From Gimesia fumaroli (GTDB lineage Bacteria > Planctomycetota > Planctomycetia > Planctomycetales > Planctomycetaceae), in the NCBI RefSeq assembly GCF_007754425.1, contig NZ_CP037452.1, forward strand, positions 3,695,164-3,759,163: 64,000 bases of DNA, read 5' to 3'. Shown one piece after another: positions 1-8,951 of this stretch. Each line of letters opens with the position of its first letter. The stretch's first letter is position 1. The notes beneath the pieces are model-generated. The model made no database searches, was not told the DNA's origin, and was given only the letters and a program-made list of their open reading frames with translations. The translations under genes were made by a program, and so were the position numbers.

Positions 1-1
1 G

Positions 2-1723
2 ACAACGGGCCGTGTGCCCATTTATCTGACCGCGGTACGCACGCATAATGCGAACAAGGTGAAATACCAGGTCATCGGTTACGGGATGATCCTGTTGATG
101 GCGATTATCCTGTTTCGGGGTATCTCTGCTGTGATCATTGTGGCGCTGGCGCCGATGTTTGGTGTCTTCCTGACGATGGGCATCATTCAATTCTTTGATT
201 TTCAGGATAACCCGTTTAACGATGTGGTGCTGCCAGTCTTATTAAGTCTGGTCGGTCTGACCGATGGCGTACATCTGATGGTCCAGATCAGGAAGCATCG
301 AGCGTCGGGTTTGAGTGGTCGAGATGCGGCCCGCCGCGGAATTCAAGAAGTGGGTCTGGCCTGTTTTCTGACTTCGGTAACAACAGCCATCGGCTTCGGT
401 TCGCTTTCTCTGGCGCATCACGATACCGTACGCGAGTTCGGCTACAGTTGTGTGATTGGTGTGCTGCTGACATTTATTGCGGTCGTCACGGTGATCCCGC
501 TGGCCTGTCGCACCTGGCTGGGGCGTTCCATTCATAAAGGATACGGCAAAGGAATTATTGACCGTCATCTGGGACGGATCAGTGTGATTATTGATCTGGT
601 TCTGAAAAAAACAAAGCTGATCAGTTCGCTGGGAATCAGCCTGACTGCCGTTTTGATTCTGATCTCATTAACGCTCAGGCCGGATGAACGGCGGGCGAAT
701 ATGCTGCCGGAAGGTTCGGAAGCAGCATCGGCGTTGAATCATATGGATCAGGCGATGGGCGGGCTGGAACATTCGCGCGTGCGCGTTTACTGGAATGATC
801 AAATTGCCTCCGATTCGCCCGAAGTCTTAATCGCGATCAGCGAAGTGGACGATTTGTTAAATCAGGAATCGCTAATCGGGCATCCGATTTCGATTCGTAA
901 TATTCTGGCAGCGTTACCCGGTGATGGACCTCCTGAAGAGCGGATGTCGATGATGGATCTGTTGCCGCCTCCATTGAAGCGAGCATTTTACACGCCAGAA
1001 TATCGTCAGGCGGAAGTCAGTTTTCACGTGCAGGACTTGGGGATTGCGAAATATGGTCCCACCTTCACGCGTATTGAAGAGGGATTGAACGCGATCGCGG
1101 CTCAGCATCCGCAATTTCGATTTGAACTGACCGGTTCAGCGGTCTGGCGCTGGCGCAATCTGTACCAGATCGTGGTCGATCTCGCGGCCTCTTTGGGGAG
1201 TGCGGCGATCATCATTCTGATTGTGCTGGCAATTGCCTTTCGTTCTTTACGGCTGGGATTGATTTCGATTATCCCGAACATGTTTCCGCTGGCCGTTACT
1301 GGGGCATTTCTGGTGTTTACTGGACAGGCATTGGAGATCGTCAGCGTCTGTGCGTTTACGGTCTGCCTCGGAATTGCCGTCGATGATACCATTCACTTCC
1401 TGACACGATTCCGCGAAGAGCAGTTATTAGTGGATAGTGATGAAGAAGCGATCCGCCGGGCGTTTACCGGCGTGGGGACTGCGCTGATCATGACAACCGT
1501 GATCCTGGTGGCCGGTTTCTCGACGGTGGTCTTCAGCGACATGCGCGACCAGCGGATCTTCGCCATCATGAGCGGGTTGACGATTGCCTCTGCTCTGTTC
1601 GGGGATCTGGTCTTTCTGCCGGCGTTACTGGCTCAGTATGCCAAGCGTTCTCAAGTTCCGGCGATGGAAGAATCAGAAGCAGCCATTGACCAGCCGGCGG
1701 AAGAGACGCTGGTGCGGGATTGA
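2..1723 (+). CDS. RND/MMPL-family exporter, 5' end cut by window
   Basis: This is the C-terminal part of an RND-superfamily (MMPL/Patched-like) inner-membrane protein. The frame is open to the first base, so the true start lies upstream. What is visible are the later membrane helices of the first repeat, including the GLTDGVHL segment, then a helix near base 620, a periplasmic loop of about 150 residues (about 690-1150), and five hydrophobic helices of the second repeat. The second repeat carries GIAVDDTIHFLTRF, the acidic pair typical of the proton-relay helix of this family. Family members export lipids, hopanoids or other hydrophobic molecules using the proton gradient; the substrate cannot be told. 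The tail is short, acidic and hydrophilic. The following gene is behind its own promoter, so this is probably the last gene of an upstream unit. Confidence 0.85.
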   Translation, partial: TTGRVPIYLTAVRTHNANKVKYQVIGYGMILLMAIILFRGISAVIIVALAPMFGVFLTMGIIQFFDFQDNPFNDVVLPVLLSLVGLTDGVHLMVQIRKHRASGLSGRDAARRGIQEVGLACFLTSVTTAIGFGSLSLAHHDTVREFGYSCVIGVLLTFIAVVTVIPLACRTWLGRSIHKGYGKGIIDRHLGRISVIIDLVLKKTKLISSLGISLTAVLILISLTLRPDERRANMLPEGSEAASALNHMDQAMGGLEHSRVRVYWNDQIASDSPEVLIAISEVDDLLNQESLIGHPISIRNILAALPGDGPPEERMSMMDLLPPPLKRAFYTPEYRQAEVSFHVQDLGIAKYGPTFTRIEEGLNAIAAQHPQFRFELTGSAVWRWRNLYQIVVDLAASLGSAAIIILIVLAIAFRSLRLGLISIIPNMFPLAVTGAFLVFTGQALEIVSVCAFTVCLGIAVDDTIHFLTRFREEQLLVDSDEEAIRRAFTGVGTALIMTTVILVAGFSTVVFSDMRDQRIFAIMSGLTIASALFGDLVFLPALLAQYAKRSQVPAMEESEAAIDQPAEETLVRD

Positions 1724-1784
1724 CGGCCCGCTTTAAGCGATCTCTGTTTAGAGACAGCTGCTCTTATAAGTAAAGTTAAATAAT

Positions 1785-1813
1785 TTGACTTTGCTGCCGA
1801 TAAACGGTACTAT
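1785..1813 (+). promoter_or_regulatory. sigma70-like promoter for the first PSD1 gene
   Basis: TTGACT (1785-1790) and TACTAT (1808-1813) are separated by exactly 17 bases, close to the housekeeping consensus. Transcription would start near 1820, giving a leader of about 80 bases. The leader contains an imperfect inverted repeat, TTAATTTCAC (1832-1841) and GTGAATTAA (1851-1859), which could be an operator or a weak hairpin. No experimental support. Confidence 0.6.
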
Positions 1814-1901
1814 GCAACCTCACCAAAATGGTTAATTTCACAGCTTTTAAGTGAATTAACTCCCGCCCTGAACGTGTTCCCTTTCAAAAAGGAACCATGC
1901 T

Positions 1902-4547
1902 TTGTACTACCGAGCCATCACTTTATTGCTGACGGGATTTGTTTCCTGTCTTACCTGGAGCGTCTCTCTCAACGCTGCTGACTCCAAAGTCACCTTTGAG
2001 AAAGAGATTCGTCCGATATTTAAAGCCTATTGCTTTCATTGTCATGGCGAGGAAAAAGAACTTTCCGGATCGTTGGATGTCCGTTTACGTCGCCTGCTGA
2101 TGAAGGGCGGCGATTCCGGTGAGGCAATCGTACCGGGCAAACATGCAGAGAGTCTGTTGTTCCAATACGTGGAATCGGGAGACATGCCACCCGATGAAAA
2201 GCTGCGTTTGAAGCCCGAAGAAGTTGCGTTGATTGCGAAGTGGATTGATCAGGGCGCTTCGGCCGGTCCCGAGCCGAAGGGAGAGATCAAGCCGGGCGAT
2301 TTTCTGATTACCGAAGATGAACGCACACATTGGGCATTTCGACCGATCAGGAAAACAGCGGTTCCCGAAGTGACGGAATTGCTAAAAGAACAAAACAAGA
2401 CCGATGTCAATCCGGTCGATGCGTTTATCGCGCGGAAGTTGAACGCAAACGGGCTCTGGTTCTCTGAAGAAGCGGATCGACTGACTTTGATCCGACGGGC
2501 TGCCTTTGATTTGACTGGGCTCCCCCCCGCTCCGGAAGAGATCAAAGTCTATCTGGCAGATCAGTCGCCGGATGCGTATGAAAAAATGATTGATCGCTTG
2601 CTGGCTTCCCCGCATTACGGTGAACGTTGGGCGCGGCACTGGCTGGATGTAGCCGGCTATGCGGACTCGGAAGGCTACAATGACAAGGATATTATTCGCC
2701 CGGATGCCTGGCATTATCGGGACTATGTCATTCGCTCTCTGAATGCCGATAAGCCCTGGGATCAGTTTATTACAGAGCAGTTGGCGGGTGACGAACTCGT
2801 GAAAGCGACGCACGCGTCGGCTCAGAAACTTGTCGATCAGGATCCCGCTGTTTGTGAAAAGCTGACCGCAACCGGCTTTTTGAGACTGGCACCTGACGGA
2901 ACCGGTTCCAGTCCGATGGACCCGGCAATCGCGCGAAATCAGGTGATTACCGAGACCGTCAAAATTATGTCGTCGTCCTTATTAGGTATGACCATTGGTT
3001 GCGCTGAGTGCCATCATCATCGATTTGATCCGATTCCGCAGCAAGACTTTTACCGGTTACGAGCCGTAATTGCTCCCGTGTATGACGCAGAGAAGTGGCG
3101 AAAGCCTGCCAGTCGTCGGGCGGCGTTGATGTCACCCGAAGACAAAGCCAAGGCCGCCAAACTAACGGCTCAGGTTAAGGAACTCGACGCCGAGCACAAC
3201 AAGGTCAAAGCAGACGTCACGCAGCTGATAGCCGAGCGGGTTTTGAAAGAAATTCCGGACGCGGAGCGAGAACAGGCCAAACTGGCTTACGAAACGGAAG
3301 TGAAGAAACGCTCAAAAGAGCAGGCTGAGTTTCTCAAGAAGAAATATCCGATGCTGGATCTTTTAGTGCCGGGCCGACTGCATTTGTTTCTGGCGCGTTA
3401 CAAGGATGGGAATGAGCTGAAAAAACGCTACGAAGATATCAAAGAAAAAGCGGATAAGCTCAGAGCCCGGATTCCCCAGCCGGAATACATTCGAGTCGCG
3501 ACCGAAGATCCACAGCATCTGCCTGAAACATTCGTCTTTTATCGTGGCGATATTTCTTCGCCCGAAGAAGACAAGATTGCCCCCGGTGGTTTGACGGTGA
3601 TTGGTTCTGAAACCGAGAACGTATTTCCCGTTAATAATCCGGAATTGCCGACCACCGGACGCCGCCTGGCGTATGCCCGCTATTTGACGAACGGGAAGCA
3701 TCCGCTGGTGGCACGCGTCTTGATGAACCGGTTCTGGATGCATCATTTCGGGAAGGCGATTGTCGATTCGACGGGCGATTTCGGTTCTCGTTCGGCGATC
3801 CCGACTCACCCGGAATTGCTGGACTGGCTGGCCGCTGATTTCATGGAGCATGGCTGGCAGTTAAAACGAATTCATCGTCTGATTATGACCTCGCGGGCGT
3901 ACCGCCAGACTTCCACTGCGCATTCGGAGAAAGCGGCTGCGATCGATGCCGACAACCGTCTGTTATGGCGGATGACCATGCGACGGCTGGAAGCGGAAGC
4001 GATCCGCGATGCTATCCTGGCGGTCAGTGGCGATCTGAATCGGGATCAATTTGGTGTGCCGGTTCCCGTCGCGCTGTCAGACAGTGGAATTATTACCGTG
4101 GGTGCCGGGAAGATTTCCAAAGATCGGCGCGAGTTGAAGCGGTCGATCTATATCCAGGTGCGTCGGACGCAACCTGTCACGATGCTGAATGCCTTCGATG
4201 CTCCCAGTATGGAACCGAATTGTGAACGTCGAGTGTTTTCGACGGTAGCCACACAATCGCTGGCGTTGCTCAACAGCGAGTTTATGCGAAATCAGTCGGT
4301 GGCGTTCGCGAAGCGGGTGCTGACGAGTGCTGGTAAAGACGCTGATGATGCGATATTGATCAAAACGGCCTGGAAGATGGCGCTCAGTACAGAGCCTTCG
4401 GCTGCAGAAATGCAGGCGCTGGAGAAAAGCTTCGCGTTACAGCTCAAAGAATACGAATCAAAGAAAGTCAAAGGACCCCGGCAGGAAGCGTTGGCTGCGA
4501 TCTGTCATGTTCTGTTCGGGACCAACCAGTTTCTCTATGTTGAGTAA
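1902..4547 (+). CDS. PSD1-type cytochrome c / DUF1549 / DUF1553 exported protein
   Basis: A planctomycete-specific exported protein of 881 residues. The start is TTG with AAAAAGGAA about 7 bases upstream; the nearby ATG at 1897 is in another frame and soon stops. A Sec signal peptide ends near AADSK. Next comes a planctomycete cytochrome c domain with one CFHCH heme-attachment motif, then DUF1549 (from about residue 170, LTGLPPAPEEI), a CAECHHHRFDPI motif, a charged coiled-coil stretch of about 130 residues (about 3140-3500), and DUF1553 (from about residue 570 to the end). The family is almost always followed by a DUF1501 gene, as here, with a 54-base gap. Biochemical function is unknown; an envelope redox or polysaccharide-related role is often supposed but unproven. 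Confidence 0.9.
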   Translation: MYYRAITLLLTGFVSCLTWSVSLNAADSKVTFEKEIRPIFKAYCFHCHGEEKELSGSLDVRLRRLLMKGGDSGEAIVPGKHAESLLFQYVESGDMPPDEKLRLKPEEVALIAKWIDQGASAGPEPKGEIKPGDFLITEDERTHWAFRPIRKTAVPEVTELLKEQNKTDVNPVDAFIARKLNANGLWFSEEADRLTLIRRAAFDLTGLPPAPEEIKVYLADQSPDAYEKMIDRLLASPHYGERWARHWLDVAGYADSEGYNDKDIIRPDAWHYRDYVIRSLNADKPWDQFITEQLAGDELVKATHASAQKLVDQDPAVCEKLTATGFLRLAPDGTGSSPMDPAIARNQVITETVKIMSSSLLGMTIGCAECHHHRFDPIPQQDFYRLRAVIAPVYDAEKWRKPASRRAALMSPEDKAKAAKLTAQVKELDAEHNKVKADVTQLIAERVLKEIPDAEREQAKLAYETEVKKRSKEQAEFLKKKYPMLDLLVPGRLHLFLARYKDGNELKKRYEDIKEKADKLRARIPQPEYIRVATEDPQHLPETFVFYRGDISSPEEDKIAPGGLTVIGSETENVFPVNNPELPTTGRRLAYARYLTNGKHPLVARVLMNRFWMHHFGKAIVDSTGDFGSRSAIPTHPELLDWLAADFMEHGWQLKRIHRLIMTSRAYRQTSTAHSEKAAAIDADNRLLWRMTMRRLEAEAIRDAILAVSGDLNRDQFGVPVPVALSDSGIITVGAGKISKDRRELKRSIYIQVRRTQPVTMLNAFDAPSMEPNCERRVFSTVATQSLALLNSEFMRNQSVAFAKRVLTSAGKDADDAILIKTAWKMALSTEPSAAEMQALEKSFALQLKEYESKKVKGPRQEALAAICHVLFGTNQFLYVE

Positions 4548-4601
4548 ATACAATTACACGGCATACTAAATAGTTTACCTGATCTCCAAAGGGAGTGAGT
4601 T

Positions 4602-6056
4602 GTGTCACAACAATTTGATCAAACCTCTGCCAGTTCTCGTCGACATTTTCTAGCCCAGAGTGCGTTCGGTGTTTCTTCTCTGGCGCTGGCATCACTGTTA
4701 AACGATGAGCAATTGCTGGCGGCCCCGGAAAAGCCTGCCCTGGAAGAGAAAACATACGATCTGCTTCCCAAGAAAACGAGTCACCCGGCACGGGCCAAGT
4801 CGATGATTTCGATCTTCTGTGGCGGCGGCCCGAGCCACCTGGATTTGTTTGATCGGAAGCCGATGCTTGATCAATACGCGGGTAAGCGCTTTCCCGGAGA
4901 TGGGATCAAATACGATAACGCCGGTCAGGCGACGTCGATCATCATGCCCGCGCCCGATACGTTCAAAAAGTGCGGTGAATCGGGGATGGAGATCAACACG
5001 GCGATGCTGCCTCACTTGGGAGAAGTCGTCGATGACATCACGTTGATCCGCTCGATGCAACTGCCGAATATACGGAATCATGTCGCGGGCATGCGGGCGA
5101 TGACCACCGGTCGCGGACGGGAAGGCTGGCCTTCACTGGGGAGCTGGATCACTTACGGTTTGGGGGCAGAGACGCAGAATCTTCCTGCATTCGTTGCGAT
5201 TACGATTCCCCGAAATCCCGTTGGTTCTCCTTACTGGGACAGTCGCCAGTTGCCTTCCATCTATCAGGGAACGGTAGTCAGCAAATCAGAGCCTCGCATT
5301 GCCAATTTGAATCCGATCCGGGAATTGAGAGGTAAGCCACAGGCAAATCAATTGGACCTGTTGAAAGAGTTGAATCAGATTCACCTGAAACGTCATCCGG
5401 GCGAAGACGATCTGGCGGCCCGGATTGCCAGTTATGAACTGGCGGCCCGTATGCAGACGGCTGCGACAGAAGCGTTGGATCTGACCAAAGAGACCGAAGC
5501 GACGCATAAAATGTATGGCGTTGATGATCCGGTGACGAAAGAATTTGCCGACGCCTGTATTCTGGCGCGACGGTTTGTCGAGCGTGGTGTGCGTTTTGTG
5601 CAGATCTGGAATTATGCCTGGGATATGCACGAAAATATCTTTGAATCGCTACAGCGTCGCTGTGATTCCTGTGATAAACCATGTGCCGCCCTTGTGACCG
5701 ACTTGAAAAATCGGGGTCTGCTGGATTCCACTATGGTTCAATGGGGGGGCGAAATGGGACGGCTGCCTGTGATTCAGGATCGTGGAAAAGGGAAGAAGCC
5801 GGGCCGCGATCATAATACCGAAGGTTTCAGTATCTGGATGGCAGGTGGCGGAATCAAAGAGGGCCACATTCATGGTGCGACAGATGACTTTGGTCATCGA
5901 GCCGTTAAGGATGTGGTCACCCAGCATGATTTTCATGCGACTCTGCTACATCAATTTGGTTTGAATTACGAAGACTTAAACTACGCACATAATGCCCAGC
6001 CTGTCGCGCTGGTTGAGCCTGGCCAGGGAAAAGTGGCGACTGGTATCTTGAAATAA
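4602..6056 (+). CDS. DUF1501 family Tat-exported protein
   Basis: A 484-residue DUF1501 protein starting at GTG behind the good ribosome site AAAGGGAGTGAG. The N-terminus SSRRHFLAQSAFG is a twin-arginine signal, so it is probably folded in the cytoplasm and exported by Tat. CGGGPSHLDLFDRKP near residue 75 and GRDHNTEGFSIW near residue 400 correspond to the alkaline-phosphatase/sulfatase-like metal-site regions of this family. It lies 54 bases after the PSD1 gene and the two surely form a unit. Substrate unknown; a hydrolase-like fold is expected from the family, activity is inference. Confidence 0.9.
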   Translation: MSQQFDQTSASSRRHFLAQSAFGVSSLALASLLNDEQLLAAPEKPALEEKTYDLLPKKTSHPARAKSMISIFCGGGPSHLDLFDRKPMLDQYAGKRFPGDGIKYDNAGQATSIIMPAPDTFKKCGESGMEINTAMLPHLGEVVDDITLIRSMQLPNIRNHVAGMRAMTTGRGREGWPSLGSWITYGLGAETQNLPAFVAITIPRNPVGSPYWDSRQLPSIYQGTVVSKSEPRIANLNPIRELRGKPQANQLDLLKELNQIHLKRHPGEDDLAARIASYELAARMQTAATEALDLTKETEATHKMYGVDDPVTKEFADACILARRFVERGVRFVQIWNYAWDMHENIFESLQRRCDSCDKPCAALVTDLKNRGLLDSTMVQWGGEMGRLPVIQDRGKGKKPGRDHNTEGFSIWMAGGGIKEGHIHGATDDFGHRAVKDVVTQHDFHATLLHQFGLNYEDLNYAHNAQPVALVEPGQGKVATGILK

Positions 6057-6079
6057 GTTCGATGATCTAAGGAGCAGGT

Positions 6080-7333
6080 ATGCTGGGGCGACGTATTGGT
6101 TTGATCGGATTGATTCTGTCAGTCATTGTTGCTGCCCCGCATGCAGGGGCTGGTGAGCTTACTGTTTCTTCTGCGTTTGACGGAGGATCTGCGGAAGTCC
6201 TGGAGATCGATCAGACTGGACGGTCCATTAAAATACGCCCTGCGGGAGATCCGCAGTTTGGCTGGCCTTGCTGGTGGTATTTTCAAGTGACCGGAATTCA
6301 ACCCGGCGAAGAGATCACCGTCACCGTCGATGCCAGTCAGATGAAGCAGGCGAACGGTAAGAAACTGTCCAGCAATTGGGCTCTGCCTGAACAGGCTGCT
6401 TACAGTGTCGATCAGAAACACTGGCTGCAAACGCCCGTCGGAGTAAGATCTGATGGGACTTGCCAGTGGTCGGTGAAGGTAGATGCGAATCAGGCATGGT
6501 TTGCCTGGGGGCCGCCGTTTGTACCCGCTGATGCGAAAAAACTGGTCGAACGATTGAGCCGGGAGCATTCTGATGTGGCGGCGTTTGAGTTATGCAAGAC
6601 ACGCGCGGGGCGCGAAGTTCCCGCGTTAGTGGTGAGCCACGACGAGAGCGAGACGGATTCGCGAATGGTGATCTGGGTTCAGGCCCGTCAGCATGCGTGG
6701 GAGTCAGGCGGCAGCTGGGTCGGTCGCGGGTTCATTGAATGGGCGGTCAGTGATGCTCCACAGGCCGTGGAATTGAGAAAGAAAGCAGACATTTATTTTG
6801 TCCCGATCATGGACATCGATAATGTGGCGACCGGAAACGGGGGCAAAAATCAGGTTCCACATGATCATAACCGGGACTGGTCAGAAACGCCGCAATGGAA
6901 TTCTGTCAAAACGGCGATGCGGTCTTTGAAAGCCTTTGATCAGCAGAAGCGGCTGGTACTATTTGTTGATTTGCACAATCCAGGCTCGAACTCCAAACGG
7001 CCGTTTTTTTATGTCACGCCCCCGGAACTGGCGACAAAAAAACGAAAACAGCTTCAGGATGCGTTCATTGCCGCTTGTCGGCATGAGATGAAAGTGCCCC
7101 TGGAGTTGGATCAGAATACCCCGTCGACCGGACCTAAGTATGATCAACGCTGGAAGGAAATCTCCAGTAACTGGGTTCGCAGCGCAACCCGTGAGTGTGT
7201 GGTGGGGATTACGCTGGAGACCTGCTGGAATACAAAGCATAGTCATCCGGCGGGATATATGACTGTGGGCCGACAGTTGGGACTGGGGATCGCTCGTTAT
7301 CTGAAGACCGACCCACGCCAGCTTTCCGAGTAG
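6080..7333 (+). CDS. M14-family zinc carboxypeptidase, cytosolic-carboxypeptidase-like, exported
   Basis: A 417-residue protein with a signal peptide (about 1-25), started by ATG behind AAGGAGCAGG. Residues 30-150 form a beta-sandwich like the N-domain of M14B/cytosolic carboxypeptidases. The catalytic part follows. H205 and E208 in QARQHAWESGG and H299 in FVDLHNPG are the expected zinc ligands, N264-R265-D266-W267 matches the substrate-binding NRDW region, and E380 in GITLETCW is the expected general base. All key residues are present, so it should be an active metallo-carboxypeptidase or amidase working outside the cytoplasm, perhaps on peptidoglycan or secreted peptides (inference). It lies 23 bases after DUF1501, probably in the same transcript. 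Confidence 0.8.
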   Translation: MLGRRIGLIGLILSVIVAAPHAGAGELTVSSAFDGGSAEVLEIDQTGRSIKIRPAGDPQFGWPCWWYFQVTGIQPGEEITVTVDASQMKQANGKKLSSNWALPEQAAYSVDQKHWLQTPVGVRSDGTCQWSVKVDANQAWFAWGPPFVPADAKKLVERLSREHSDVAAFELCKTRAGREVPALVVSHDESETDSRMVIWVQARQHAWESGGSWVGRGFIEWAVSDAPQAVELRKKADIYFVPIMDIDNVATGNGGKNQVPHDHNRDWSETPQWNSVKTAMRSLKAFDQQKRLVLFVDLHNPGSNSKRPFFYVTPPELATKKRKQLQDAFIAACRHEMKVPLELDQNTPSTGPKYDQRWKEISSNWVRSATRECVVGITLETCWNTKHSHPAGYMTVGRQLGLGIARYLKTDPRQLSE

Positions 7334-7502
7334 TCACTTCAGATGGTGCGCTTAGTTTTGATGAAGATTCTGCAAAGAAAATTGATCAGAATGCAACACT
7401 GAAATAGTCCCCTGCTCTTTTGAGGTTGAAAACCACTATGAAACAGGGATGAAACTGTTTTCGGTTCAAAGTGACAGGATGTAACCCATCGTCAAGGTTG
7501 AA

Positions 7503-7530
7503 TTGAAGAGACTCTGCCCACTTTTATAAT
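7503..7530 (+). promoter_or_regulatory. probable promoter of the GATase-like gene
   Basis: TTGAAG (7503-7508) and a perfect TATAAT (7525-7530) with a 16-base spacer lie about 50 bases before the start codon of the next gene. This suggests that gene has its own promoter and is not only read through from the M14 gene. Confidence 0.5.
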
Positions 7531-7583
7531 CAAGACCAGATCTGTTTATTTACTGGTTTCGATTATATCAGCGGAAGGTATGA

Positions 7584-8951
7584 ATGATGAATCTGGTGCG
7601 GAGTCTGTTATTCGTCCTGTTGATTTTAGGGGCTCAAGTAGTGGTCCGGGCGAAGCCCGTTGAATATTGCATTCATACTTCAGCGGAGTCTGGTCCGACG
7701 GTGGCTGTGATTGGCTATGCTGCTGAAGCGGAGCCTGCCGGTGTGTATGCTGCATCACAAATTGTGAACTGGGACGTTTCCCGCGGCTCGCTGGTGGTTC
7801 TGTTGCAGGGGAATGAGCGTCCCCTGATTCATGAACAACAGCAGTCCCGTCTGGGCGATCAAAGCCGGTGGGCGAATTCGGTTCAAGAAGTCCTCGATCA
7901 AGTAAAGCCGGATTTAGTGATTCAACTGTCGGAATCGTTCGATGCCAAATCCATCATTCACGAAGCGAATGGCGCCACGATCTTTGGTAGTGGAAATCGT
8001 CCGCAGCTTCAGAAGCAGTTGAACGCGATGGCTTCTGCTGCACAGACAGCGGGAGGCGCTGAGGAACCACTGTGGAAGTTGGTACTGTTGAATGAGAGTG
8101 ACGCCGCATATCCCACCATTTCTATAGTAAGTTCCTCCAAGGACCCGAAGAAGCGACGCTTATGGTTACGTACGCGTCAGCAGCGGGCCGCGGTGCATTC
8201 GTTATTGTTCCAATTGAAAATGCGACCTGAATCCGCTTCAGCGGATGATATGATGCCGCAGCAGCAGGAAAAGGGCCGGATTCGACTGGCCATCTATCAG
8301 GGGCCGGGGGCGGTCAGCAGCAGCGGTCATGATCCGGTCTGGATTCAACAGTCATTGAAAACGTTCCCTGAGTTTCAAACGGCTTTAATCGGACCAGCTG
8401 AGATACAATCGGGCGGTTTGTCTCAGTTCGATGTGTTGTTGATTGGTGGAGGGCTATCCAATCGGCAGTCCAAGGGGTTGGGGCCTGAAGGACGTGCGGC
8501 GGTCGTTCAGTTTGTGAAAGCCGGAGGTGGTTATGTCGGCATTTGCGCGGGCATGTTCCTGGCCAGTTCCGATTCTGACTTGCATCTGCATCTGCTGCCG
8601 ATCGATGTGTCTGGTTCCTCAGGAATTGGCAAGGTGCAGCTAGACTTTGAAGCGGATGCAGAACTTCGGGTCAAAGGGAGTCATCCTGCCAAGTTTTCGG
8701 GGGGGCCGGTTGCTGTGAGAAAAATGAACGAAGCCGATGAGAGTGTCAAAATCCTGGCTTATTTTCGTACCGAGCCGAAGGACAGGAAATCCAAAAAGAA
8801 ACTAACTGATACTCCGGCGATTGTTTGTGGTAACCATGGAAAGGGCCGCGTGTTTCTGTTTAGTCCGCACTGTGAGCGTTACCCCGGACCACGAACTGCG
8901 TTCTATAATGCACTGCGCTGGGCCGGAAAGAGTGAGCTCCCGAAGGACTAG
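7584..8951 (+). CDS. exported BPL_N/GATase-like protein with degenerate M14-like N-half
   Basis: A 455-residue exported protein (signal peptide about 1-23); the start is ATG after GGAAGG. The C-terminal half (about 230-450) resembles the BPL_N/glutamine-amidotransferase-like fold: GGGYVGICAGMFLA carries a nucleophile-elbow Cys321, and SPHCERYPG near the end could supply a His. The N-terminal half resembles M14/AstE-type deacylases in layout. AEAEPAGVYAA (residues 47-57) sits where such enzymes have HGDEPAG, and DLVIQLSES (110-118) where they have DLHE. The presumed metal ligand His positions are A47 and S116, so that half would not bind zinc. It follows an intact M14 gene. Its stop overlaps the convergent DHS-family gene. 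The GATase-like call is fairly secure, the pseudo-M14 reading is inference. Confidence 0.65.
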   Translation: MMNLVRSLLFVLLILGAQVVVRAKPVEYCIHTSAESGPTVAVIGYAAEAEPAGVYAASQIVNWDVSRGSLVVLLQGNERPLIHEQQQSRLGDQSRWANSVQEVLDQVKPDLVIQLSESFDAKSIIHEANGATIFGSGNRPQLQKQLNAMASAAQTAGGAEEPLWKLVLLNESDAAYPTISIVSSSKDPKKRRLWLRTRQQRAAVHSLLFQLKMRPESASADDMMPQQQEKGRIRLAIYQGPGAVSSSGHDPVWIQQSLKTFPEFQTALIGPAEIQSGGLSQFDVLLIGGGLSNRQSKGLGPEGRAAVVQFVKAGGGYVGICAGMFLASSDSDLHLHLLPIDVSGSSGIGKVQLDFEADAELRVKGSHPAKFSGGPVAVRKMNEADESVKILAYFRTEPKDRKSKKKLTDTPAIVCGNHGKGRVFLFSPHCERYPGPRTAFYNALRWAGKSELPKD

